Source: Zoogloea sp. (GTDB lineage: Bacteria; Pseudomonadota; Gammaproteobacteria; Burkholderiales; Rhodocyclaceae). Taken from it: 64,000 nt of DNA. A program made the position numbers and the translations under genes. The stretch covers positions 124,001 through 188,000 of the forward strand of contig NZ_JAQVCN010000003.1 of the NCBI RefSeq assembly GCF_028689785.1, read 5' to 3'. The notes under the pieces are model-generated. The model was not told the DNA's origin. It made no database searches and saw only the letters and a list, made by a program, of their open reading frames with translations. Shown piece by piece: positions 44,432-52,241 of this stretch (its first letter is position 1; each line of letters begins with the position of its first letter).

Positions 44432-45304
44432 CTAGAGCCAGTACACCACCACGAACAGCAGCAGCCACACCACATCCACGAAGTGCCAGTACCAGGCCAC
44501 CGCCTCGAAGGCGAAGTGGCGTTTGGCGTCAAAGTGCCCCGACAGGCAGCGGCCTGCCACCACGGCCAGCATGATGGCGCCGAGGGTGACGTGGAAGCCG
44601 TGGAAGCCGGTGAGCATGAAGAAGGTGGCGCCATAGACGCCTGCACCCATGGTCAGGCCGAGCTCGGAATAGGCGTGGTGATATTCGTAGGCCTGAAAGC
44701 CGAGGAAGATCACCCCGAGCAGCACCGTCAGGATCAGCCCTAGATTGAGCTGGCTGCGCTTGCCCTTCATCAACCCCCAGTGGGCCCAGGTGAGGGTGAT
44801 GCCGGAGGTGAGCAGCAGCGCGGTATTGATGGCGGGAATGCCCCAGGCGCCCATCGGTGTGAAGCTCGCGCCCTTGGGGCCGGCGGTGGGCCAGGCGGCG
44901 GTGAAACCTTCATACAGGGTGAAAGCCGGGTCCATGCCGGCCAGGGCCGGCACCGAGATGACTCGGCAATAGAACAGGGCACCGAAGAAAGCCGCGAAGA
45001 ACATCACCTCCGAACCAATGAACCACACCATGCCCTGGCGGAAGGATTTGTCCTCCCAGTCGGTGTAGTCGCCCCGCTGGTTTTCGGCGATCACCGCACC
45101 GAACCATTTGAACAGTACGAAGATGATCACCGCGGCCCCGGCGCTCATGACCCACGGCCCCGGGGCGAACTTGTTCATCAGCAGGATGAAACCCAAGGCC
45201 AGCAGGAACATGCCTCCCGACAGGAAGATCGGGTACAGGCTGGGCTGCGGCACGTAGTAGTGCGTGGCGTGGGGCGCGGCGGTGGTGGCGGGCGAGGCGT
45301 TCAA
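44432..45304 (-). CDS. ctaE: Cytochrome c oxidase subunit III
   Basis: A 290-residue, seven-helix subunit. Family features are HYYVPQPSLYPIFLSGG near the start, RQGMVWFIGSEVMFFAAFFGAL near residue 88-110, WGIPAINTALLL, and the C-terminal GFHGFHVTLGAIML and FEAVAWYWHFVDVVWLLLF. The start is TTG with a GGGAGC site; no ATG lies near the N-terminus. It is read after ctaG and converges with the DUF2909 gene. Confidence 0.95.
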   Translation of the reverse strand: MNASPATTAAPHATHYYVPQPSLYPIFLSGGMFLLALGFILLMNKFAPGPWVMSAGAAVIIFVLFKWFGAVIAENQRGDYTDWEDKSFRQGMVWFIGSEVMFFAAFFGALFYCRVISVPALAGMDPAFTLYEGFTAAWPTAGPKGASFTPMGAWGIPAINTALLLTSGITLTWAHWGLMKGKRSQLNLGLILTVLLGVIFLGFQAYEYHHAYSELGLTMGAGVYGATFFMLTGFHGFHVTLGAIMLAVVAGRCLSGHFDAKRHFAFEAVAWYWHFVDVVWLLLFVVVYWL

Positions 45305-45332
45305 GGCGTGCTCCCGAGGGCAAGGGGTTGAA

Positions 45333-45887
45333 TCACGGTTTCGGCGGCGCGGGGAAGAAGGCGTAGGCTAGGGTCAGTTCGGAGATGTCCTTGTTGATGC
45401 CGCTGTCCACAACGAAGGTCAGGGCCATCTCGCGGCTTTCGCCCGGGGCCAGGGTCTGCTGGGTGAAGCAGAAACAGTCGAGCTTCTGGAAGCTGCGCGC
45501 CGCCACCGTGGGTGACACACTGGGCACGGCCTGGCCGACAATGGTCTGGTCGGACAGGTTGCGCACCAGGAAGCGGGTGGTGCGCAACTCGCCGGGATGC
45601 AACTCGATGGCCGGTTCCAAGGGGCGGATTTCCCAGGGCAGGCCGGGCATCAGGGTGGAGGTGAACTGCACGTCCAGCTTGCGGCTGTAGTCCACCGCGC
45701 TGGGGGGCAGATCCTTGGCCTGGGTGGCGTCACGCAAGGTTTTGCCATTGAAGCCGACGGCCTCGCAGAAGGTGTCGTAGAGCGGTACCAGGGCGAAGCC
45801 GAAGGCAAAGAAGGCCACCGCCAGCAGCAGCAGGCGGACGACCAGGCGGCCGTGTTTTCGGGGTGGGGGCAGGGCGGCTTCGTTCAC
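45333..45887 (-). CDS. ctaG: Cytochrome c oxidase assembly protein (Cox11 family)
   Basis: A 184-residue membrane-anchored copper chaperone that delivers Cu(I) to the CuB site of subunit I. An N-terminal membrane helix (about 15-33) is followed by an extracytoplasmic Ig-like domain; the Cu-binding pair lies in DCFCFTQQTL near residue 136, preceded by a conserved Cys in LYDTFCEAVGFNGKT near 40. The start is GTG. It sits between the short assembly ORF and ctaE. Confidence 0.94.
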   Translation of the reverse strand: MNEAALPPPRKHGRLVVRLLLLAVAFFAFGFALVPLYDTFCEAVGFNGKTLRDATQAKDLPPSAVDYSRKLDVQFTSTLMPGLPWEIRPLEPAIELHPGELRTTRFLVRNLSDQTIVGQAVPSVSPTVAARSFQKLDCFCFTQQTLAPGESREMALTFVVDSGINKDISELTLAYAFFPAPPKP

Positions 45888-45895
45888 GGCGAGGC

Positions 45896-46012
45896 TTAAC
45901 GCTGGATGAAGAAGCCGATGATGTAAAGGCTGGCGGCAACAGCCCCCAGCACCCAGGCAAAGCGGGCGGAGGCGCGGCGGCGCAGGGCGAGGTCGGAGTC
46001 GTCGAGGTGCAT
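45896..46012 (-). CDS. Short membrane protein of the cox operon
   Basis: A 38-residue protein beginning MHLDDSDLALRRRASAR and ending in one hydrophobic helix (AWVLGAVAASLYIIGFFIQ). The ATG has a GAGGAG site 8 bases upstream, and the gene fills the space between ctaD (11 bases away) and ctaG (8 bases away). Betaproteobacterial cox operons often carry such a small oxidase-assembly ORF here. Its role is unproven. Confidence 0.65.
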   Translation of the reverse strand: MHLDDSDLALRRRASARFAWVLGAVAASLYIIGFFIQR

Positions 46013-46023
46013 GTCGGGTCTCC

Positions 46024-47631
46024 TCACGTGCCGGACTTGATGACGGGTTGGGTGTCCCAGGAGTGGTAGGGGGGAGGCGAGCTGAGTTCCCATTCCAGGC
46101 CGCTGGTGCCTTCCCAGACCTCGTCGGTGGCCTTGGCGCCGCCTCTCACACAGCGCCAGATGTTCCAGGCGAAGAGCAGTTGCGACAGGCCCAGCACGAA
46201 GGCGCCGACGGTGGAGATGGCGTTGAACTCGGTGAACTGCAGGGCGTAATCGGGGATGCGCCGGGGCATGCCGGCCAGGCCCAGGAAAAACTGGGGCATG
46301 AAGGTGAAGTTGAAGCTGATTACGGTGAGCCAGAAATGCAGCTTGCCGAGTTTTTCGCTGTACATGTGGCCGGTCCATTTGGGCAGCCAGTAATACACCC
46401 CGGTCATCACCCCCATGATGCCGCCGGCGAACAAGGCGTAGTGGAAGTGAGCCACCACGAAATAGCTGTGGTGATACTGGGCGTCGGCGGCCACGTCAGC
46501 CAGCACCAGACCGGTGAGGCCGGCGATGCCGAACAGCACGATGAAGCCGATGGCGAAGAGCATGGGCGTCTCGAAGCTCATGGCGCCCCGCCACATGGTG
46601 GCGATCCAGCAGAAGAACAGCACCGCCAGGGGCAGCGAGATGGCCATGGTGCTGTACATGAAGTAGAGCAGGGCGGGCACCGGCAGGCCGGCGGTCATGA
46701 AGTGGTGGGCCCACACGATGAGCCCCAGCACGCCGATGGCGATGAAGCCATAGACCTGGGCGGTGTGGCCGTAGATGGGTTTGCGGGTGAAGGTGGACAG
46801 CACGTGGGGCATCAGGCCCCACACCGGAAGCAGCAGGATGTACACCTCGGGGTGGCCGAAGAACCAGAACAGGTGCTGGAACAGGATCGGGTCACCACCA
46901 CCGGCCGCATTGAAGAAGTGGGTGCCGAAGTGGCGGTCGGTGAGCAGCATGGTGACGCCGCCTGCGAGCACCGGCAGGGTGATGATCAGCAGCACTGCGG
47001 TGACCAGCCAGCCCCAGCAGAACAGGGGCATCTTCATCAGCGTCATGCCGGGCGCCCGCATGTTGAGCAGGGTGGCGATGATGTTGATCGACCCCATGAT
47101 GGAGCTGATACCCAGGATGTGGATCGAGAAGATGGCGAAATCCACCCCGATGCCGCCCTGCACCGACAGAGGTGCGTAGAGGGTCCAGCCGGTGGCCACG
47201 GCACCGTCGCCGATGCCGAACAATGCCAGGATGAAGGGCATGGTGAGCAGCAGCGCCGCTGGCGGCAGCAGCCAGAAGCCCCAGTTGTTGAGGCGCGGCA
47301 GGGCCATGTCGGGGGCGCCGATCATCAGCGGGATCATCCAGTTGGCAAAGCCCGTAGCCGCTGGCATCAGGGCCGCAAAGATCATCACCAGCGCATGCAC
47401 GCCGATCAGCTGGTTGAAGAACTCCGGTTTCATCAACTGCAGGCCGGGCTGGAAGAGCTCCGCCCGCACCGCCAGGATCATCGCCCCACCGACGAAGAAC
47501 ATCAGCAGGGAGAAGGTCAGGTACATCGTGCCGATGTCCTTGTGGTTGGTGGTGGTCAGCCAGCGCATCAGCCCGGCGGGGTGATGGGCATGGCCGGCAT
47601 GGGGATCGAGGGTATGGGTGGCGGTGTTCAT
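46024..47631 (-). CDS. ctaD: Cytochrome c oxidase subunit I
   Basis: A 535-residue, twelve-helix heme-copper oxidase catalytic subunit. The heme a His is in NQLIGVHALVMIF, the CuB ligand and cross-linked Tyr are in FWFFGHPEVYILLLP near residue 256-270, and the two CuB His are in WAHHFMTAG near 306. The K-channel Lys and D-channel residues lie in conserved blocks. VVAHFHYALFAG near 391 supplies heme ligands. It is an A-type enzyme, with the Tyr in GHPEVY. A GAGGAG site precedes the ATG and overlaps the ctaC end. Confidence 0.97.
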   Translation of the reverse strand: MNTATHTLDPHAGHAHHPAGLMRWLTTTNHKDIGTMYLTFSLLMFFVGGAMILAVRAELFQPGLQLMKPEFFNQLIGVHALVMIFAALMPAATGFANWMIPLMIGAPDMALPRLNNWGFWLLPPAALLLTMPFILALFGIGDGAVATGWTLYAPLSVQGGIGVDFAIFSIHILGISSIMGSINIIATLLNMRAPGMTLMKMPLFCWGWLVTAVLLIITLPVLAGGVTMLLTDRHFGTHFFNAAGGGDPILFQHLFWFFGHPEVYILLLPVWGLMPHVLSTFTRKPIYGHTAQVYGFIAIGVLGLIVWAHHFMTAGLPVPALLYFMYSTMAISLPLAVLFFCWIATMWRGAMSFETPMLFAIGFIVLFGIAGLTGLVLADVAADAQYHHSYFVVAHFHYALFAGGIMGVMTGVYYWLPKWTGHMYSEKLGKLHFWLTVISFNFTFMPQFFLGLAGMPRRIPDYALQFTEFNAISTVGAFVLGLSQLLFAWNIWRCVRGGAKATDEVWEGTSGLEWELSSPPPYHSWDTQPVIKSGT

Positions 47632-47641
47632 CCGATGCTCC

Positions 47642-48817
47642 TCAGCGAAGGGCCTTGATCTGGGCGGGCTGGATCATGTCGCCCTTGGCGTTGCCGAAGG
47701 CGTTGCGCTCGTAGGTGATGATGGCGGCGAGGTCGGCGTCCGACAGGGTGGCCTTGAAGGCCTGCATGGCGGTGCCGGCTTTGCCGTTGAGCACCCGGTC
47801 CACGTGGCTGTCGGGAAGCAGCTTGCCTTCCGGCGAGAGCAGCGGGCCGGTGACGATCTTGCTGCCCGCCAGGGCCGGGAAGGCCGGCGGGAGGCCCTGG
47901 CCTTCGGCCTGGTGGCAGGCGGCGCAGTTCTTTTCATAGGCGGCCTTGCCGGCGGCCACCAGCTCTTCCTTGGTCCACGCCCGGTCGCTGCCGGCCGCGG
48001 CGGCGGCCATCTCGGTCTTCTTCTTGTCCACCCAGGCAAGGTATTCGGCCTCGGGCACGGCGCGCACCACCACGGGCATGAAGCCGTGGTCCTTGCCGCA
48101 CAGTTCGGCGCACTGGCCGCGATACACCCCGGGCTCCTCGATGCGCACCCAGGTCTCGCGCAGGAAGCCCGGAATCGCGTCACGCTTGACGCCGAACTGA
48201 GGTACCCACCAGGTGTGGATCACGTCGGTGGAGGTGAGCAGCACGCGCACCTTCTTGCCCACCGGCAGCACCACTTCGTTATCCACTTCGAGCAGGTAGT
48301 TCTCGCCCTTGGCGGCCTTGCCCTCGATCTGCTCGCGGGGGGTGGACATGGTGCTGATGAACTTGATGCCGGAGTCGGGGTATTCGTACTGCCATTTCCA
48401 CTGCAGCCCGGTGACCTTGAGCACCATGTCGGCCTTGGTGCGGGTGTCTTCCATCTCGATTACTGCATGAAAGGCCGGGATGCCCATCAGTACGAAGTCG
48501 ATGAAGAGCAGGATGCCGAAGGGCACCAGCACCCAGAACCACTGGAAGGCACCGGTGGGGCCGGTGAAGGTGGCGGGTTCGGCACCGGTGCTTTTGCGAT
48601 GCTTGACCATGGAATAGACCATGATCGAGAAGACCACGACGAAGAGCACGGTGATGATCACCATGAACTCGTTGTGGATGTGGAGGGTGTCCCGGGCAAT
48701 GGGCGTGACCGGGGTGGGGAAGTTCCAGGTGTAGTCGGCGAGAGCAGTGCCGGCGGCGAGAAGGAGGCTGAGACCTGCGAAAAGCCTGCCAGGGGGGCGG
48801 GGGTTGAGTGGGGTCAA
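47642..48817 (-). CDS. ctaC: Cytochrome c oxidase subunit II with fused cytochrome c domain
   Basis: A 391-residue subunit. A signal peptide and two membrane helices (about 45-70 and 85-110) precede the cupredoxin domain. CuA ligands lie in DVIHTWWVPQFG near residue 195 and GQCAELCGKDHGFM near 231-244. A C-terminal extension with the heme motif NCAACH near residue 298 and a Met in a later MQAF segment makes this a caa3-like subunit that can carry its own electron donor. The start is TTG behind a GAGGA site. It is the first gene of the cox operon. Confidence 0.95.
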   Translation of the reverse strand: MTPLNPRPPGRLFAGLSLLLAAGTALADYTWNFPTPVTPIARDTLHIHNEFMVIITVLFVVVFSIMVYSMVKHRKSTGAEPATFTGPTGAFQWFWVLVPFGILLFIDFVLMGIPAFHAVIEMEDTRTKADMVLKVTGLQWKWQYEYPDSGIKFISTMSTPREQIEGKAAKGENYLLEVDNEVVLPVGKKVRVLLTSTDVIHTWWVPQFGVKRDAIPGFLRETWVRIEEPGVYRGQCAELCGKDHGFMPVVVRAVPEAEYLAWVDKKKTEMAAAAAGSDRAWTKEELVAAGKAAYEKNCAACHQAEGQGLPPAFPALAGSKIVTGPLLSPEGKLLPDSHVDRVLNGKAGTAMQAFKATLSDADLAAIITYERNAFGNAKGDMIQPAQIKALR

Positions 48818-48863
48818 GTCTCGTCCTCGTCTTTTCGTGGGATGATCAATTCGACTTCGCGGT

Positions 48864-49331
48864 CTAGCTGCGGAGCCGTCTGGAGAGATCTGAAAAAAAC
48901 TGCTGCCGCTGAGGGGGTGTCATCAGGCGCCCGACCTGGCAGCTGCGGCCGTGGGAGCGGATGCAGATCAGCGGGTCGGGGGCGTCGCCAGCTTCCATGC
49001 TGACCCGGGCCCAGGCTGCAGAGAAACTGTATTGCCGGGCATCGCCGAGAAAACGTGTGGTGACGGTAAGGCGGTCGCCCTCCAGGCGAATGGTTTCGCT
49101 GGACGAATCGGCGCGATCAAGGGCGCGCAGGGCAATATAGAGGGCGGCGAGCTCAAGGCCCGCGAAGGGAAGAACCAGCCATGCGCCGGCCAGCAGAAAG
49201 CCGCCACTGACGAGCAGGCTTGCTGCAAGAATGCCGCGGACGAGATTACGGCGTGCTGTCGGGGACAGGGAGCAGTTAGGGCGCGCAGTCCATTCCTGCG
49301 CGCCCGCTGCCTCTGTTTTGGTCATAGCCAT
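48864..49331 (-). CDS. DUF2244 membrane protein
   Basis: A 155-residue protein with two adjacent membrane helices (about 30-72) and a cytoplasmic beta-rich tail. NCSLSPTARRN near residue 19 and a LRALDRADSSSETI loop match the DUF2244 pattern; the C-terminal part ends with LMTPPQRQQFFSDLSRRL. The ATG at 49331 has a GGAGGAG site. It precedes ctaC in the same direction and is commonly found beside cox genes; its function is unknown. Confidence 0.85.
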   Translation of the reverse strand: MAMTKTEAAGAQEWTARPNCSLSPTARRNLVRGILAASLLVSGGFLLAGAWLVLPFAGLELAALYIALRALDRADSSSETIRLEGDRLTVTTRFLGDARQYSFSAAWARVSMEAGDAPDPLICIRSHGRSCQVGRLMTPPQRQQFFSDLSRRLRS

Positions 49332-49362
49332 GGCGTCTCCTCCAGGCCCTGTCTGCGACTAT

Positions 49363-49376
49363 TTGACGCAGATCAA
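49363..49376. promoter_or_regulatory. FNR/Anr-type box between DUF2244-cox and sco
   Basis: TTGACGCAGATCAA matches the TTGAT-N4-ATCAA consensus at nine of ten fixed positions. It lies 32 bases upstream of the DUF2244 start on one side and 86 bases upstream of sco on the other, so an oxygen-responsive regulator could control the oxidase genes, the sco gene or both. Confidence 0.6.
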
Positions 49377-49461
49377 ATTGTGGGCTCAGTGTAGCATCGG
49401 CGTTTTGTTTTGCAGTGCACTTGATGAATTTGCAAATGATTGAATAAAAAGGGTTAATCAA

Positions 49462-50082
49462 ATGATTTCGTTGCTGCGATGCGGCATGTTCGTCTTGGTG
49501 GTGCTGATGATGGGGCTGGGAGGGCTGACGGCCTGTTCTCCGGCCGGAGACGGCGGTGCGAACGCGGGTTTTGCGAGCACCGACATCACTGGCGCGAATT
49601 ATGCAAAGGGCTTCCAGCTGACCGATCACACCGGGGCGCCCCGTAGCTTGGCCGACTACCGGGGCAAGGTTGTCACCCTGTTCTTCGGCTATACCCAGTG
49701 CCCGGATGTGTGTCCCACCAATCTGCTGGGTATGGCCGAAGTGATGCGTCAGCTAGGGCCGGATGCCGATCGGGTGCAGGTGCTGTTCATTACCGTCGAC
49801 CCGGAACGTGACACCCAGGCGCTGCTCGCCGAATATGTCCCGGCCTTCGACAAGCGCTTTACCGGTCTGTATGGCGACGCCGCCACCACGGCGGCCGTGG
49901 CCAGGGACTTCAAGGTCTTCTACCAGAAGCAGGGCGATACCAAGGGCAGCGCCTACACGGTGGATCACTCCACCGGCACCTATGTTTTTGATCCCCAGGG
50001 GCGCTTGCGCCTTTATGTTAAGCACGGGGAGAAGCCGGAAGTGATTGCCGGGGATCTGCGCAAGCTGCTGGCCGGCAAATAG
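49462..50082 (+). CDS. SCO1/SenC copper chaperone lipoprotein
   Basis: A 206-residue protein with a lipoprotein signal (lipobox ending LTAC, Cys at residue 25). The thioredoxin fold carries the copper site FGYTQCPDVCP, with Cys at residues 80 and 84, and the conserved His in AYTVDHSTGTYVF near residue 174. It matures the CuA centre of subunit II. It is divergent from the DUF2244-cox unit across an FNR-like box and ends at a bidirectional terminator. Confidence 0.93.
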   Translation: MISLLRCGMFVLVVLMMGLGGLTACSPAGDGGANAGFASTDITGANYAKGFQLTDHTGAPRSLADYRGKVVTLFFGYTQCPDVCPTNLLGMAEVMRQLGPDADRVQVLFITVDPERDTQALLAEYVPAFDKRFTGLYGDAATTAAVARDFKVFYQKQGDTKGSAYTVDHSTGTYVFDPQGRLRLYVKHGEKPEVIAGDLRKLLAGK

Positions 50083-50103
50083 CTTTCCGGTGCACTGAAA
50101 TGC

Positions 50104-50132
50104 AAAAGGGCAACCCGCGGGTTGCCCTTTTT
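50104..50132. terminator. Bidirectional terminator between sco and rpoH
   Basis: The arms AAAAGGGCAACCCG (50104-50117) and CGGGTTGCCCTTTT (50118-50131) form a perfect 14-bp palindrome, with T-tracts at both ends when read from either strand. It lies between the converging sco and rpoH genes and can stop both transcripts. Confidence 0.85.
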
Positions 50133-50148
50133 GCCATCTGGGTGGCGC

Positions 50149-51003
50149 TTAGGCCAATGCGGCCAGCTGGGTGCGCATTTTCTGCATGGCTTTGGCCTCG
50201 ATCTGGCGGATGCGCTCGGCGGATACGCCGTATTCGGCGGCCAGTTCATGCAGGGTGGCGGCATCACCCTCGGTCAGCCAGCGACGCCGCACGATGCTGG
50301 CGCTGCGTTCGTCGAGGGCGGCCAGAGCGTGGTGAAGGCCTTCGTCCTGCAGGCGGGCCGCCTGACGGCGGGCCAGCACGTCGGACGGCTCGGCGTGGGG
50401 GTCGGCCAGGTAGGCAATGGGGGCGAAACGCTCCTCGTCATCGTCGCTGCCCCCTTCCAGGGCCATCTCCTGCCCGGACAGGCGGGTTTCCATTTCGCGG
50501 ACTTCTTCCGGCTTGACGCCGAGTTGTTGGGCCACGGCCAGCACTTCCTCGCCCTGCAGCGTATTGCTGCTGCTTTTCAGGCTACGCAGGTTGAAGAACA
50601 GCTTGCGCTGTGCCTTGGTGGTGGCGATCTTGACCAGACGCCAGTTCTTCACGATGTACTCGTGGATCTCGGCCTTGATCCAGTGGATGGCAAAGGACAC
50701 CAGGCGCACGCCCCGGTCGGGGTCGAAGCGTTTTACCGCTTTCATCAGTCCCACGTTGCCTTCCTGGATCAGGTCGGAGTGGGGCAGGCCGTAGCCCAGG
50801 TAACCGCGGGCAATGGCTACCACAAGCCGCAGGTGGGACAGCACCAGCTTGCGCGCCGCTTCCAGGTCTTCGTTGTCCCGGAGGCTGTGGGCGAGGTCGG
50901 ATTCCTCCTTCTCGGTCAGCAGCGGGATGCGATTCACGCTCTGGATGTATTGATCCAGGCTGCCAACCGCGGACGGGACGGGAAACGACAGGGTTTGAGA
51001 CAT
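50149..51003 (-). CDS. rpoH: RNA polymerase sigma-32 heat-shock factor
   Basis: A 284-residue sigma factor. Region 2 contains ARKLVLSHLRLVVAIARGY and DLIQEGNVGLMKAVKRFDP; the RpoH box is QRKLFFNLR near residue 132, and region 4 ends GVSAERIRQIEAKAMQKMR. ATG 51003 was chosen because it has a perfect AAGGAGGT site 8 bases away; an in-frame TTG two codons upstream is less likely. A CIRCE element lies 26 bases upstream, so HrcA may repress this heat-shock regulator. Confidence 0.95.
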   Translation of the reverse strand: MSQTLSFPVPSAVGSLDQYIQSVNRIPLLTEKEESDLAHSLRDNEDLEAARKLVLSHLRLVVAIARGYLGYGLPHSDLIQEGNVGLMKAVKRFDPDRGVRLVSFAIHWIKAEIHEYIVKNWRLVKIATTKAQRKLFFNLRSLKSSSNTLQGEEVLAVAQQLGVKPEEVREMETRLSGQEMALEGGSDDDEERFAPIAYLADPHAEPSDVLARRQAARLQDEGLHHALAALDERSASIVRRRWLTEGDAATLHELAAEYGVSAERIRQIEAKAMQKMRTQLAALA

Positions 51004-51029
51004 GTGCAACTACCTCCTTGATGCCAATG

Positions 51030-51056
51030 TTAGCACTCCCGGTCTGTGAGTGCTAA
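51030..51056. promoter_or_regulatory. CIRCE element (HrcA operator) upstream of rpoH
   Basis: TTAGCACTC at 51030-51038, a 9-base spacer, and GAGTGCTAA at 51048-51056 form the canonical inverted repeat with no mismatch. It lies between rpoH and the end of the Tat-methyltransferase gene upstream of it. It should place rpoH under HrcA control. Confidence 0.92.
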
Positions 51057-51079
51057 TAGTGGAAATTGGTTCCCGGGGC

Positions 51080-51919
51080 TCACACGTCCCGCAGCTTGAT
51101 GCAGCGATGGGTGAAGCGATCGGACTCTCCGATGGCGAGAAAACGGGCCTTGTCCGCTTCGCCGCCCCGCAGGGTAGGTGGCAGGGACCAGACGCCATGG
51201 GGGTGGTCCCGGGTGTCGCGGGGGTTGGCATTCACCTCGGTGCGCCCGCTCAATTCAAAACCGGCAGCCATGGCTTGGTTGCTCATGAAGCTCTCCGAGA
51301 CGTAGCCGCTACGTTTCATCTCGTCCAGCGATACCCCGGGGGCCGCACGGTGCTCCTCGATACCCAGGACACCCCCCGCCTTGAGCGCATGGGCAAAGGC
51401 GCGAAGGCTGGTTTCCAGGTGTCCGGCATCGAGCCAGTTGTGTACGTTGCGGAAGGTCAGGATTCGATCCGCCCCGTCCGTCAGGTTGATGCCTTCGAGA
51501 GTGCCCTGCGGGGTGAAATGGCCAATGTGCACCTTGTCATAAAGATCGGGGCGGGCAGCCAGGCGGGCTTCAAAGGTCTCCCGCAACTTGCGCCGGTAGG
51601 CCATGGGGTCGTCGTGGGCATAGTGGGCTGCGATGTAGCGGCCCTGCGCTCGCAGATATGGCGCGAGGATCTCGGTGAACCAGCCTGCGCCGGGAGTGAT
51701 CTCGATCACCGTGTGGTGGGGCCGGACGCCCAGAAAGTGCAGGGTGTCGTAGGGGTGGCGGGCGGCATCCCGGGCTCGGTTGGCTTCGCTGCGGTGCGGG
51801 CTGGCGATGATTGCGCGCAGGGCGTCGTCATCGTCCTGAAGGCGGGCCTGCAGCGGGCGGATGGCGCCCAGCACCGGAAGGGCGGCCAGGTGGGAAAGAA
51901 AATGGCGGCGGGTGGTCAT
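51080..51919 (-). CDS. Methyltransferase-like protein with a Tat-type signal
   Basis: A 279-residue protein starting MTTRRHFLSHLAALPVLGA, a twin-arginine signal pattern (RRxFL and a hydrophobic core). The rest is a class I methyltransferase fold: VIEITPGAGWFTEILAPYL near residue 70-88 is motif I, followed by GRYIAAHY and a FRNVHNWL segment. An export signal on a SAM-dependent fold is unusual because SAM is cytoplasmic. The substrate is unknown. It is immediately upstream of rpoH on the same strand, separated by the CIRCE element. Confidence 0.7.
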   Translation of the reverse strand: MTTRRHFLSHLAALPVLGAIRPLQARLQDDDDALRAIIASPHRSEANRARDAARHPYDTLHFLGVRPHHTVIEITPGAGWFTEILAPYLRAQGRYIAAHYAHDDPMAYRRKLRETFEARLAARPDLYDKVHIGHFTPQGTLEGINLTDGADRILTFRNVHNWLDAGHLETSLRAFAHALKAGGVLGIEEHRAAPGVSLDEMKRSGYVSESFMSNQAMAAGFELSGRTEVNANPRDTRDHPHGVWSLPPTLRGGEADKARFLAIGESDRFTHRCIKLRDV

Positions 51920-52241
51920 GGCGGCTCAGGATAAATGCGTTGGCCGGGTGCCGGCTTGACGGGGGCTAAATCGAAGCAATTCCCGTACCTCGTGTTGCGG
52001 TGGCGGTGAATGAAGCGCAATCCGGTGCAAAGTATGAGCCCGGATTCCAATATGGATGTCGATTCTGCTGGATTTTCAACAGTACGCTGTTTAAAAGCCA
52101 GCAGGCTTTGCTGCCGGGCCTTTATTCCGATCGATGAATAAGGCCTCAATGCTCATCTGCTCATATCGTTCCCATTTATTGTTGGTTCCGATTGTGGGGA
52201 AGGGCCAATAAATTGCACTCATCTTGTTATGACAAGTTGAG
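51920..52241. other. Intergenic control region between the Tat-methyltransferase and the GntR operon
   Basis: About 320 bases between divergent genes, AT-richer than its surroundings. I see no credible gene. It holds a short AAAGCC-AGCA-GGCTTT hairpin (52094-52109) and the operator-like palindrome at 52223-52236. Promoters for both neighbours must lie here, but no clear -35/-10 pair can be assigned. Confidence 0.5.
52223..52236. promoter_or_regulatory. Palindromic operator next to the gntR-type gene
   Basis: CTTGT-TATG-ACAAG is a perfect 5-bp-arm inverted repeat 5 bases before the regulator's ATG. The outer pattern resembles operators of HutC-type GntR proteins (TTGT and ACAA arms). Its place suggests autoregulation and control of the whole downstream operon. 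Confidence 0.55.

Noticed and set aside
46048-47658. A 536-codon + strand frame opposite ctaD
   Set aside because: It is an antisense shadow of cytochrome oxidase subunit I with His/Gln/Glu-rich low complexity and no family.
51916-52149. A 77-codon - strand frame in the intergenic region before the GntR gene
   Set aside because: There is no ribosome binding site or recognisable pattern, and it starts inside a control region.
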